Origin: Alphaproteobacteria bacterium
GTDB lineage: Bacteria; Pseudomonadota; Alphaproteobacteria; Acetobacterales; Acetobacteraceae
Direction: 5' to 3'
DNA: 64,000 nt
Assembly (NCBI GenBank): GCA_017307285.1
Contig: JAFKFI010000057.1
Coordinates: forward strand, 1 to 64,000
The notes below the pieces were generated by a model. The model made no database searches and had not been told where the DNA came from. It was given only the letters and a program-made list of their open reading frames with translations. This document shows positions 23,487-32,251 of the stretch, in pieces. The translations under genes and the position numbers were made by a program. The first letter of the stretch is position 1; each line of letters opens with the position of its first letter.

Positions 23487-24460
23487 TATGATGGCCTCCC
23501 GTCACTGCGCGAGATCCTCACTGTTTGCTGGTGGTCACCGCTGCCGAGACGGAGCTCAGCGGCGCCGAAGAGGCGATCGACGATCAGGACGTTCTGGTAG
23601 ATGCGGCTGTTGACGATCTGGAGTTCGCCTTCCGAGCCGATGACGAAGACAGGTGGCATCTCGCCCTGAACGATGCCGCGTGGGAATTCGATGTAGACGC
23701 GCCGGCCGTCGTCATAGACCGCGGTCGGCCGCCACGGCGGAGTGTTGCCGCTCAGCGCATAACGATAGTTGCGCGCCGCGGCGGCGGGGATGCCTGGCGT
23801 CGTCGGAACACCTTGGGCCTGCGAAGCGGGAAGTTGCGGATAGGCCCATGCGACGGCCGGCATGTAGGGATTGGCGTCGGCGCGCAGCTCGAGCATGTAG
23901 ATGCGGCGGTCGGTGGTGATGACCAGGTTCGTCGTGATGTCGGTGCGTGTCGGCTTCACCAGCACATGGACACGACGGCTGACTCCCGATCCGCTTTCGG
24001 TGTCGCCGATGATCCATCGGGCGGTGTCGCCCGCGGCGATCGGGCCGGCGCCGGTCAGGCCTTCGCCCGGTTCGAGCGCGATGTCGGTGATCTGGCCCGG
24101 CGACGTATAGACCTGATAGAGCGCGCCTTCCGACCACGGATAGATCTGGATGGCGTTGTAATAGCCCTCCCGGCGCGGCTCGACGCGGGCGGCGGCGTTG
24201 GCATTAGCCACCCGAAGTGTCGGAGAGCTCGCGACCACGCCGCCATGGCTGGGCGACCAGGCCGGTGGGATGTGCAGTGGGCGCGGCCGCTCGTCGACAA
24301 TCGCCGCCGGAACGGCCGGCAAGGGCGGGACATCGGAATCATAGGTGATCTGCGGAGGCTTCGTGGCGCACGCGCTCAGCAGCATGGCCGATAGAAGCGC
24401 GGCAGAGATTGCGGATTTACGGAAAGCCGGATTTACGGCGCTGACGTTCTCTCGGTTCAT
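23486..24460 (-). CDS. trbG: Conjugal transfer protein TrbG (VirB9-like)
   Basis: A 324-residue protein with a lipoprotein-type signal (AISAALLSAMLLSAC, Cys about 30), so it is probably lipid-anchored in the outer membrane. VirB9-like repeats follow (YPWSEGALYQVYTSPGQITDIALEPGE; VLVKPTRTDITTNLVITTDRRIYMLEL; VYDDGRRVYIEFPRG). It forms the outer part of the mating channel with TrbI. It is encoded between trbF and trbI. Confidence 0.95.
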   Translation of the reverse strand: MNRENVSAVNPAFRKSAISAALLSAMLLSACATKPPQITYDSDVPPLPAVPAAIVDERPRPLHIPPAWSPSHGGVVASSPTLRVANANAAARVEPRREGYYNAIQIYPWSEGALYQVYTSPGQITDIALEPGEGLTGAGPIAAGDTARWIIGDTESGSGVSRRVHVLVKPTRTDITTNLVITTDRRIYMLELRADANPYMPAVAWAYPQLPASQAQGVPTTPGIPAAAARNYRYALSGNTPPWRPTAVYDDGRRVYIEFPRGIVQGEMPPVFVIGSEGELQIVNSRIYQNVLIVDRLFGAAELRLGSGDHQQTVRISRSDGRPS

Positions 24461-24462
24461 TG

Positions 24463-25146
24463 TTACCCCAGCTCCCGCGACCAGTTGATCGCATTGACGT
24501 AGATGCCGAGCGGATTGGCCCGTAGCCGCTCCGCGTCACGCGGCGGCTGCACGACGATGGTGAGGATGGCCGTCCAGCGTTCGGTCGATGCGAGCTGGCC
24601 GTTGTCGTAGCGGCGCTCGGTCCAGGCGACGCGGAAGCTGTCAGGCGAGGCTCGAATGACGCTCGAGACGTCGACTGCGACCTGCTGCTTGCCGACCTTG
24701 GTGAAAGGGTCGTTGGCGCGGGCGTAGTCGTTCAGAGCCGCAGCGCCACGGTCGGTCGTGAAATCGTAGGCGCGGAGCCAATTCTGCCGAACGACGATCG
24801 GATCGGCCGGGATCGAGCGGACCTGCTCGATGAATCGCGCGAGATGGAACGCGATCTGCGGATCGGTCGGGCGATAATCGGCAACCGCGGGCGCGACGGC
24901 CTGGGCCTGGCCCAGATTGTCGACCTGAACGACCCACGGCACGATCGACCCGCGCGCGGATTGCCACACCAGCGCGCCGGCGAAGGCCGCCGACAGGGCC
25001 AGCGAGCCAAAAGCCATCAGCCGCCAGTTCTTTGCCTGCACGCGCGCCGAGCCGATCCGCTCGTCCCAGACCTGCGCGGCGCGCTGATAGGGCGTCTCGG
25101 GCTCGGGTGTCTTACCGTAGTGCGTGGAGGGTCGCTTGAACATCAT
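24463..25146 (-). CDS. trbF: Conjugal transfer protein TrbF (VirB8-like)
   Basis: A 227-residue protein: N-terminal cytoplasmic tail (TPYQRAAQVWDERIGSARVQAKNWR), a membrane helix about 45-63, and a periplasmic NTF2-like VirB8 domain (AFHLARFIEQVRSIPADPIVVRQNW, DSFRVAWTERRYDNGQ, NPLGIYVNAINWSREL). It nucleates assembly of the Trb channel. Its ATG overlaps the TGA of trbL. Confidence 0.95.
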   Translation of the reverse strand: MMFKRPSTHYGKTPEPETPYQRAAQVWDERIGSARVQAKNWRLMAFGSLALSAAFAGALVWQSARGSIVPWVVQVDNLGQAQAVAPAVADYRPTDPQIAFHLARFIEQVRSIPADPIVVRQNWLRAYDFTTDRGAAALNDYARANDPFTKVGKQQVAVDVSSVIRASPDSFRVAWTERRYDNGQLASTERWTAILTIVVQPPRDAERLRANPLGIYVNAINWSRELG

Positions 25147-26466
25147 TGGTCTCGCTGGGAAAGGTTGACGGAGCTGCCGCCGCCGTGGCTGTCGCCGGCG
25201 CGGATCGCGGGCGCGGTGGCCATGACGCCGTGATTGAGTTGCTGCGAGCGCTTCATGTGGCGGGCCCAGGCGGGCGGTTCTTGTGTCCCGGCGCTGGCGG
25301 ACCCAGAGGAGTCACCGCCGCCGATCGTGCCCATCGTCAAGGAGCCCCCGGTCGCCTCGAACGCGGCGCGGCCGCCCGCGGAGAAGCTCTCTTTCATGCT
25401 GTCTGCGGCGCGGCTCGCGGCACGGCGAAGTGGAGAAGCGGCCGCGCTCCCGGCGGCGCGCGCGACGCCGCCCAGGCCGGAGGCGACGCCGGCTGCGCCG
25501 GACTGCCCTGTGGTACCAAGGCTGTAGGCAGTTGCCGCGCTTCCTGCAGCGGCCGCTCCTCCCCGCGCAGCGGCCGCCGTCCCCGATATGGCGGCCGCTC
25601 CCCCGCGCAGTGCAAGTCCTCCGGCCGCGCCGGCTGCGACCATCGCGCCGCCTGCGGCGAGGCCGGTGCCGACCGCCGCGCCGGCGCTGAGCTGCGGGCC
25701 GCCGCTGACCAACCCGTTGGCGATACCAGGTCCGAAGATCCCCAGGCCGAGCAGCGAGAGCGCGGCAAGGACGATCGCCATCGCATCGTCGATCGTCGGG
25801 CTCGCGCCGCCGAAACCGGAGGTGAACTCGGAGAACAGCGTCGAGCCGATGCCGATGATGACGGCGAGCACCAATACCTTGATGCCAGAACTGATCACGT
25901 TGCCGAGCACGCGTTCGGCCATGAACGCGCTCTGTCCGAACAACCCGAACGGAATGAGGACGAAGCCGGCCAGCGTCGACAACTTGAATTCGATCAGTGT
26001 GACGAAGAGCTGAACCGCGAGGATGAAGAAGGCCAGCAGCACAAGCGCCCAGGCGAGGAAGAGGCACGCGATCTGAATGAAATTCTCGAAGAACGACCAG
26101 TAGCCCATGAGGCCGCTGATCGAGTCGAGCAGCGGACGGCCGGCATCGAGCCCGGTCTGCGCGACCTTGCCCGGACGCAGGAGATCGGCCGTCGTGAAGC
26201 CCGTCCCGCTGGCTTTCAGGCCCAGGCCGGCGAAGGACTCGAAGACGATCCGCGCGAGGTTGTTCCAGTTGCCGATGAGGTAGGCGAACACGCCAACGAA
26301 CAGGGTCTTCTTGACCAGCCGGGCAGAAGAGAGCGGCCAGCGTGACGTCGATTACGATCAGCGTCGTCGCAACGAACGCAACTTCGCCGCCGAGCAGTCC
26401 GAAACCGCTATCGATGTAGCGGGTGAAGACCTCGAGGAAGTGGTCGATGACGCCCGTGCCGCCCAT
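25143..26466 (-). pseudogene. trbL: trbL (VirB6-like), frameshifted
   Basis: The N-terminus from ATG 26466 (MGGTGVIDHFLEVFTRYIDSGFGLLGGEVAF...TLAALF) reads in one frame. After about 26325 the family's continuation (ARLVKKTLFVGVFAYLIGNWNNLARIVFESFAGLGLKASG) is found in another frame down to 25143. A block of about ten residues normally present between them is missing, so a small deletion caused the shift. The rest is a polytopic inner-membrane TrbL with an Ala/Gly-rich C-terminus. Unless the sequence is wrong here, the mating channel lacks TrbL. Confidence 0.85.
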
Positions 26467-26470
26467 GATG

Positions 26471-26806
26471 CTACTCGCCGTTCGGCGCGGCGCCTTCGCC
26501 ACGCGTTTCGCCGGTGGGTCGGCTCGCACCCGACAGGCTCGTTGAAGGCGCTGTGCGCGGCATCAGGAATCGCCGGCGGCTTTCCGCCCAGGCGCGGAGA
26601 CACGCCGGATCGCGGGGTCCCGCCTCGCCGAGGCTCTGGCATCGGAACAACTCGTCTCGCAGCGGATCAGCCGCACCCACCTGCGCTTGTCGCGCCGGGG
26701 CGGTCTCAGGCCGCTCCTCTTTCCGGGCAAGCTCGATGACCGTCGCCGTGATCGCGACGGCGACGAACGCGACCGCTCCGATCCGGGCGAGGGTCTTGGC
26801 GTCCAC
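26471..26806 (-). CDS. trbK: TrbK-like entry-exclusion protein (TrbK-alt)
   Basis: A 111-residue protein with an N-terminal membrane helix (IGAVAFVAVAITATVIEL) and the pattern DPLRDELFRCQSLGEAGPRDPACLRAWAESRRRFL seen in TrbK-alt proteins between trbJ and trbL. It starts at GTG 26806, 9 bases after the trbJ stop. TrbK proteins block redundant transfer into cells that already hold the element. Confidence 0.85.
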   Translation of the reverse strand: MDAKTLARIGAVAFVAVAITATVIELARKEERPETAPARQAQVGAADPLRDELFRCQSLGEAGPRDPACLRAWAESRRRFLMPRTAPSTSLSGASRPTGETRGEGAAPNGE

Positions 26807-26815
26807 GGTAGCGCC

Positions 26816-27580
26816 TCAGTTGCCGCTGCTCGGGAACATACGGGCGTTGCCCGGCTGATAGCCGGAGCCGGGCCTCAGAAAGCGCCGACGCTGTTCGCGT
26901 CCCTGCTCGGCTGCGGACGCCCGCTCGGCATCGGCGAGAGCCCGTGCACGCCCATCAGCGGCGACGACTGCGGTCAGGTCTGCGAGCTGCTGCGCTTGGA
27001 GCGCGAGGATCTGGTTGCCGGCCTGCGTCGCTTGCAGTGCGCCCGTGGCGCCCTGGCTCTGACCGACGAGCGCCGACATCTCCGTGCGGTTCGTGTCGAT
27101 ATTGCCGACCACACCGGCCTGGACGCGCATCGCGTCCTGAAGACCGCCGACCGTGTTCTGCCACCGGGTGCGTGCATCCGCGATGAGCTGCTGATCCGAT
27201 GCCGATAGCGAGGCGCTGCCGTAGGTGGTCTGGAACGCGCGGTCGACCTGCTGGACATCGAAAGCGATGTTCTGCGCCTGGCCGAGGAGCTGCTGAGTGC
27301 GCTGGACGGACTGCTGAAGGCGCTGCAACGACGAGTACGGCAAGCTCGCGAGATTACGGGCCTGGTTGATCAGCATCTGCGCTTCGTTCTGGAGCGAGGT
27401 GATCTGGTTGTTGATCTGCTCCAGCGCGCGCGCCGCCTGCAGCACGTTCTGCGCATAGTTGGTCGGGTCGTAGACGATCCACTGCGCTGCGGCCGGCGCG
27501 ACCAGGACCGGCGAAAACGAAAGCGGAAGCGAAAGAGCTGTGGCGGCAAGAAGCGCCGCGCGGGAACGACGGACAATCAT
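26816..27580 (-). CDS. trbJ: Conjugal transfer protein TrbJ (VirB5-like)
   Basis: A 254-residue secreted protein: signal peptide (AALLAATALSLPLSFSPVLVAPAAAQ, cleavage about residue 34), then a long coiled coil (VYDPTNYAQNVLQAARALEQINNQITSLQNEAQMLINQ) typical of TrbJ. It is thought to form the tip of the pilus or channel. ATG 27580 overlaps the trbE TGA. Confidence 0.93.
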   Translation of the reverse strand: MIVRRSRAALLAATALSLPLSFSPVLVAPAAAQWIVYDPTNYAQNVLQAARALEQINNQITSLQNEAQMLINQARNLASLPYSSLQRLQQSVQRTQQLLGQAQNIAFDVQQVDRAFQTTYGSASLSASDQQLIADARTRWQNTVGGLQDAMRVQAGVVGNIDTNRTEMSALVGQSQGATGALQATQAGNQILALQAQQLADLTAVVAADGRARALADAERASAAEQGREQRRRFLRPGSGYQPGNARMFPSSGN

Positions 27581-30015
27581 GACGGTGTCTCCAGGTTGGT
27601 GAGGTTTGGGATGAGGTCGGCAGCCCACGCGACGCCGCGCAGGCTCAGCCATGCGGGCAGGAAGCCGTCGCGGCCGTGCTCGGCGATGACGCGCGCGATG
27701 GCGGCTTGATCGGTCTTGGAGGATGCGGCGCACAGGGCGAGAGCGACGTCGGAGAGACCGAGTTCGAAGAGCCTGTTGCCGCGTCGCGATTGGCAGTAGT
27801 AGTCGCGCTTCGGCATTGCGCGGGCGAGGATTTCGATCTGGCGATCGTTTAATCCGAACCTGCGGTAGATCGCAGTAATCTGCGGCTCGATCGCCCGCTC
27901 GTTCGGGAGCAGCAATCGCGTCGGGCAGCTCTCGATGATGGCCGGCGCGATCGGCGAATTGTCGATGTCGGAGAGCGACTGCGTGGCGAAGACGACGCTG
28001 GCGTTCTTTTTGCGGAGCGTCTTCAGCCATTCTCTGAGCTGGCCGGCGAAGCCCTCATCGTCGAGCGCCAACCAGCCTTCGTCAACGATCAGCAAGGTGG
28101 GCCGTCCGTCGAGGCGGTCCTCGATGCGGTGAAACAGATAGGCGAGCACGGCGGGCGCCGCGCCAGTCCCGATGAGACCTTCGGTCTCGAAGGCCTGGAC
28201 GGATGCTTCGCCAAGATGCTCGTGTTCCGCATCGAGGAGGCGGCCATAGGCTCCGCCGACACAGAATGGCCGCAGCGCTTGCTTGAGATCGTTGGATTGC
28301 AGGAGCACCGCGAGGCCGGTGATGGTGCGCTCAACGACCGGTGCGCTCGCAAGCGAGGTCAGTGCGGTCCAGAGATGCTCCTTGACTCCTGGCGTGATGG
28401 TCACGCCCTCGCGCATCAGGATCGCGACGATCCAATCGGCGGCCCAGGCGCGTTCGGGGACCTGGTGGATGCCTGCGAGCGGCTGCAGCGAGACGCCTTC
28501 GGTCGATCCTTCCGTGAGACCGCCGCCGAGGTCGTGCCAGTCGCCGCCCATCGCAAGGGCCGCGGCACGAATGCTGCCGCCGAAATCGAAGGCGAAAACC
28601 TGCGAGTCGCGATAGCGCCGGAACTGTAGGGCCATCAGCGCCAGCAACACCGACTTGCCGGCGCCCGTCGGGCCGACGACGAGGGTGTGGCCGACGTCAC
28701 CGACATGCAAAGAGAACCGGAACGGGGTGGACCCTTCGGTCTTGCCGAACAGCAAGGGGGGCGCACCAAAGTGCTCATCCCGTTCCGGCCCCGCCCACAC
28801 CGCCGACAGCGGTATCATGTGGGCGAGGTTGAGCGTCGAAATCGGCGGCTGACGCACGTTGCCGTAGACATGTCCCGGCAGCGAACCGAGCCAGGCATCG
28901 ACGGCATTGATCGTCTCGGGCATCGCCGTGAAGTCGCGGCCTTGAACGACCTTCTCGACCAGCCGCAGCTTCTCGGCGGCGATGCGGGGATCGTTGTCCC
29001 AGACCGTCACCGTCGCGGTGACATAGGCCTCGCCGGCATAGTCAGCACCAAGCTCCTGGAGCGCGAGATCGGCGTCGGCCGCCTTGTTAGCGGCATCCGT
29101 GTCGAGGAGCGTCGAAGCCTCGTTGGTCATCACCTCCTTGAGGATCGCCGCGATGCTCTTGCGCTTGGCGAACCACTGCCGCCTGATCTTCGTCAGCAGC
29201 TTCGTCGCGTCGGTCTTGTCGAGCAGGACGGCGCGCGTGCTCCACCGATAGCCGAAGGCCAGCCGGTTGAGATCGTCGAGGAGCCCCGGCGTCGTGGCGC
29301 TCGGAAAGCCAACGATGGTAAGGATGCGGAGATGCGTGTCGCCGAGCCGCGGCTCGAGGCCTCCCGTGAGCGGCTGGTCGGCCAGCAGCGCGTCGAGATA
29401 CATGGGCGTCTCTGGGACGCGGACGCGATGGCGCCTGGTCGAAATGCAGGAATGCAGATAGGTCAGCGTCTCGCCGTCATCGAGCCAGGCGCATTCGGGC
29501 ATGAAGGCTTCGATGAGCTGCAGCACGCGGTCGGTGCGATCGACGAAGCCACGCAAGACCTCATAGGGGTCGACGCTGCGGTCGGCCTTGCCCTCGTAGA
29601 GCCAGTTTTCGGCGCGGGCGGCGTCTTCGGCCGGCGGCAGGTAACTGAAGGTGAGGAAGTAGCTCGACTCAAAATGCGCGGTCGCTTCCTCGAAATCCGC
29701 TCTGCGCTCGGCATCGACCAGGGCGGATGCGGCCTCGGGAAAGCGGCTTGATGGATAAGCGCCGACGCCGTGGCGCTGCGCTTCCACGAAGATCGCCCAG
29801 CCCGACCCGAGGCGGCGGAACGCGTTGTTGAGGCGACCGGCAACGGCGACCAGCTCGGCCTGCACGGCAGAGTCGAGGTCGGGGCCGCGAAAGCGCGCCG
29901 TGCGCTGGAAGCTGCCGTCCTTGTTGAGGACGACGCCCTCTTGGGCGAGCGCTGCCCAGGGCAGAAAGTCTGCGAGGCGCGATGACGTGCGGCGATATTC
30001 TGCGAGGTTCATCAT
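27577..30015 (-). CDS. trbE: Conjugal transfer ATPase TrbE (VirB4-like)
   Basis: An 812-residue VirB4-family ATPase. The N-terminal domain (MNLAEYRRTSSRLADFLPWAALAQEGVVLNKDGSFQRT) is followed by the CagE/TrbE body, Walker A VVGPTGAGKSVLL and Walker B LLIVDEGWLALDD, then the motif FATQSLSDI. It powers channel assembly at the inner membrane. One of two tandem ATG codons (30015 or 30012) is the start, 8 bases after trbD. Confidence 0.96.
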   Translation of the reverse strand: MMNLAEYRRTSSRLADFLPWAALAQEGVVLNKDGSFQRTARFRGPDLDSAVQAELVAVAGRLNNAFRRLGSGWAIFVEAQRHGVGAYPSSRFPEAASALVDAERRADFEEATAHFESSYFLTFSYLPPAEDAARAENWLYEGKADRSVDPYEVLRGFVDRTDRVLQLIEAFMPECAWLDDGETLTYLHSCISTRRHRVRVPETPMYLDALLADQPLTGGLEPRLGDTHLRILTIVGFPSATTPGLLDDLNRLAFGYRWSTRAVLLDKTDATKLLTKIRRQWFAKRKSIAAILKEVMTNEASTLLDTDAANKAADADLALQELGADYAGEAYVTATVTVWDNDPRIAAEKLRLVEKVVQGRDFTAMPETINAVDAWLGSLPGHVYGNVRQPPISTLNLAHMIPLSAVWAGPERDEHFGAPPLLFGKTEGSTPFRFSLHVGDVGHTLVVGPTGAGKSVLLALMALQFRRYRDSQVFAFDFGGSIRAAALAMGGDWHDLGGGLTEGSTEGVSLQPLAGIHQVPERAWAADWIVAILMREGVTITPGVKEHLWTALTSLASAPVVERTITGLAVLLQSNDLKQALRPFCVGGAYGRLLDAEHEHLGEASVQAFETEGLIGTGAAPAVLAYLFHRIEDRLDGRPTLLIVDEGWLALDDEGFAGQLREWLKTLRKKNASVVFATQSLSDIDNSPIAPAIIESCPTRLLLPNERAIEPQITAIYRRFGLNDRQIEILARAMPKRDYYCQSRRGNRLFELGLSDVALALCAASSKTDQAAIARVIAEHGRDGFLPAWLSLRGVAWAADLIPNLTNLETPS

Positions 30016-30023
30016 CGTCCGCC

Positions 30024-30305
30024 TCACACGCCCATGAAGCCGGGAATGCGCAGATGCCGGCGCGTGACGTCCACGAACATCGGGTCGCGCTTCGCCGCCC
30101 ACACGGCCGCAAAATGGCCGACGGCCCATAGGCCGAGGCCGACGAGCCAAAGCCGCAGGCCGAGCCCGAGCGCGGCCGCAAGCGTGCCGTTGAGGATAGC
30201 GATCGCGCGCGGTGCGCCGCCGAGGAGGATGTGTTCGGTCAGCGCCCGATGAACCGGCACCGAGAAGCCGGGCACCTCGGTGGCGTCGAGGATGCCAGTT
30301 GTCAT
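30024..30305 (-). CDS. trbD: Conjugal transfer protein TrbD (VirB3-like)
   Basis: A 93-residue protein: PGFSVPVHRALTEHILLGGAPR, then two membrane helices (AIAILNGTLAAALGLGLRLWLVGLGLWAVGHFAAVWAA) and DPMFVDVTRRHLRIPGFM. This is the canonical VirB3-like layout. ATG 30305 overlaps the trbC stop as ATGA. Confidence 0.95.
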   Translation of the reverse strand: MTTGILDATEVPGFSVPVHRALTEHILLGGAPRAIAILNGTLAAALGLGLRLWLVGLGLWAVGHFAAVWAAKRDPMFVDVTRRHLRIPGFMGV

Positions 30306-30661
30306 ACCAGCGCTCCGCCACCGAAGCTGAAGAAGGACAGGAAGAAGCTGGACGCGGCGAAGGCGATGGACAGGCCGAACACGATCTGCACGAGCCTGCG
30401 GAAACCCCCGCTCGTATCGCCGAAGGCCAGCGTCAGGCCGGTCACGATGATGATGATCACCGCGACGACTTTGGCCACCGGCCCTTCGATCGATTGCAGA
30501 ATTTGTTGAAGCGGCTGCTCCCAGGGCATGGATGAGCCGCTGGCATAGGCCGGTGCGGCGTAGAGAAACCCGGCCGCGGTTAGACCGATCGTGCCGATGC
30601 GATCGAGAACCGAGCCGCCGAATAGGCGTTGCTTGAGTGATGGCTGTTGAGCCGCGGTCAT
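30302..30661 (-). CDS. trbC: Conjugal transfer pilin TrbC (VirB2-like)
   Basis: A 119-residue prepilin: long signal ending AAPAYASG (about 41), then SSMPWEQPLQQILQSIEG and two membrane helices (VVAVIIIIVTGLTLAFG; IVFGLSIAFAASSFFLSFFSF). Processed TrbC forms the conjugative pilus. ATGA overlaps join it to trbB upstream and trbD downstream. Confidence 0.95.
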   Translation of the reverse strand: MTAAQQPSLKQRLFGGSVLDRIGTIGLTAAGFLYAAPAYASGSSMPWEQPLQQILQSIEGPVAKVVAVIIIIVTGLTLAFGDTSGGFRRLVQIVFGLSIAFAASSFFLSFFSFGGGALV

Positions 30662-31671
30662 GCGTGATCTCCTGCTGTGTCTGGTGTTGCGGGGGTGACG
30701 TGGTAGTCGCCGCCGGGACCGAGCCCCTCGACGAGGGCGAGCTCGGCGAGACGGCGCGAAGCGCCGCGGCCGCTCAGTACGGCGACGAGATCGATGGTCT
30801 CGGCGATCAGGGCGCGTGGGACCGTGACGACAGCTTCTTGGATGAGCTGCTCCAGGCGGCGCAGCGCACCGATGGCGGTGCCCGCGTGGATGGTGCCGAT
30901 CCCGCCGGGATGACCGGTGCCCCAGGCCTTCAGGAGATCGAGCGCCTCGGCGCCGCGCACCTCGCCAATGGGAATGCGATCGGGTCGCAGCCGCAGGGAC
31001 GAGCGGACCAGGTCGGACAGCGTGGCGACGCCATCCTTGGTGCGCATGGCGACAAGATTGGGCGCCGCGCATTGGAGTTCGCGCGTGTCCTCGATGAGAA
31101 CGACGCGATCGGCCGATTTCGACACCTCTGCGAGGAGCGCGTTGGTGAGCGTGGTCTTGCCGGTGCTCGTTCCGCCGGAGACGAGGATGTTGCGGCGATC
31201 GACGACTGCGCGGCGAAGAAGTTCTGCTTGCTCGGCCGTCATGATGCCGGCGGCGACATAGTCCTGCAGCGTGAAGACGGCGACGGCCGGCTTGCGGATC
31301 GCGAACGCCGGCGCAGCCACCACCGGCGGCAGCAGGCCCTCGAAGCGCTCTCCCGTTCCGGGCAGCTCCGCCGAGACACGCGGGCTTCCGGCGTGAACCT
31401 CGGCCCCGACGTGATGAGCGACCAGTCGAACGATGCGCTCGCCGTCGGCCGGCGATAAGCGCTCGCCTGAGTCGGCCAGACCTTCCGAGAGCCGGTCGAT
31501 CCAGAGCCGCCCATCCGGGTTGAGCATCACCTCGACGATTGACGGGTCTTCCAGGAATCCGGCGATGGCCGGTCCAAGGGCCGTGCGCAGCATGCGTGTG
31601 CCGCGAAGGACTGCCTCGGATTGTTGGAATGACACTGCCACATCGCCCCCGTTCTGTGCGGGACCGCTCAC
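30658..31671 (-). CDS. trbB: Conjugal transfer ATPase TrbB (VirB11-like)
   Basis: An approximately 337-residue VirB11-family ATPase: [31 protein letters not shown], Walker [12 protein letters not shown], Asp box VLIEDTREL, Walker [14 protein letters not shown], and the His motif GGIGTIHAG. It is a cytoplasmic hexamer that powers pilus assembly. The start is uncertain; GTG 31671 is chosen because homologues begin shortly before the MLRTALG stretch. The open frame continues 77 codons upstream with no support. Confidence 0.92.
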   Translation of the reverse strand: MSGPAQNGGDVAVSFQQSEAVLRGTRMLRTALGPAIAGFLEDPSIVEVMLNPDGRLWIDRLSEGLADSGERLSPADGERIVRLVAHHVGAEVHAGSPRVSAELPGTGERFEGLLPPVVAAPAFAIRKPAVAVFTLQDYVAAGIMTAEQAELLRRAVVDRRNILVSGGTSTGKTTLTNALLAEVSKSADRVVLIEDTRELQCAAPNLVAMRTKDGVATLSDLVRSSLRLRPDRIPIGEVRGAEALDLLKAWGTGHPGGIGTIHAGTAIGALRRLEQLIQEAVVTVPRALIAETIDLVAVLSGRGASRRLAELALVEGLGPGGDYHVTPATPDTAGDHA

Positions 31672-31810
31672 GAGCGGCCCTGGATCGGGGATGAGTAGAA
31701 GAGGCAGAAAATGGGGCGGCGCAACAACCCTGATGAGGTCGTCGTAGTGTGGCGTGGAAATACAGGGAAACGGCGAAGTCGATGACGACTTGCGAGCGAT
31801 CCGATCGCGC

Positions 31811-32245
31811 CTATTCGCTACTTGGGTTGGCCGGGACGTCCTCGGAAATTTCCTGGCGGAGCTTTGGACCTTTGACGAGTCGACGTCCGAGTGCAGCGAC
31901 AAAGGCGTCGTAGCGTTCGCCGGCCTGCGCGCGTGCGGCCGCCTGCGCGGGCTCGGGCAGCGGCGGATTGGTGGTTAGCCAGAAGCGCACAAACACCGCG
32001 AGCGTTTCGACGGCGATGCCAAGGTCACGTTCGAGGCGCGCCATGTGCCGGTCGAGCTGGTCGAGTCGCTTGGTGAGGGCTGCCTCCTGCCGCTCGGCGG
32101 CGTCGGGAGAGAGGAACGAGGCTATTGCGGCCTCGGCAATCAGCGATCGTGACTGGGCGCGTCGTGCAGCGTATTCGGCGAGCGCCTTGGTCACGCCGGG
32201 CTCGAGGTAGACGGAAAGCCGCCGTTTCTTGTTCGGATTCGGCAT
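31811..32245 (-). CDS. CopG/ribbon-helix-helix regulator between traG and trbB
   Basis: A 144-residue protein: RRLSVYLEPGVTKALAEYAARRAQSRSLIAEAAIASFL is a ribbon-helix-helix domain. A helical region with TLAVFVRFWLTTNPPLPE follows. It sits 6 bases after traG and before trbB, as in related Trb elements where a CopG protein lies at this junction. It probably binds DNA near oriT or the trb promoter. Confidence 0.85.
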   Translation of the reverse strand: MPNPNKKRRLSVYLEPGVTKALAEYAARRAQSRSLIAEAAIASFLSPDAAERQEAALTKRLDQLDRHMARLERDLGIAVETLAVFVRFWLTTNPPLPEPAQAAARAQAGERYDAFVAALGRRLVKGPKLRQEISEDVPANPSSE

Positions 32246-32251
32246 GGCGCT

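Noticed and set aside
25500..25700. GC-rich repeat in the trbL C-terminus as a structural repeat element
   Set aside because: It is explained by the Ala/Gly-rich coding region typical of TrbL proteins.
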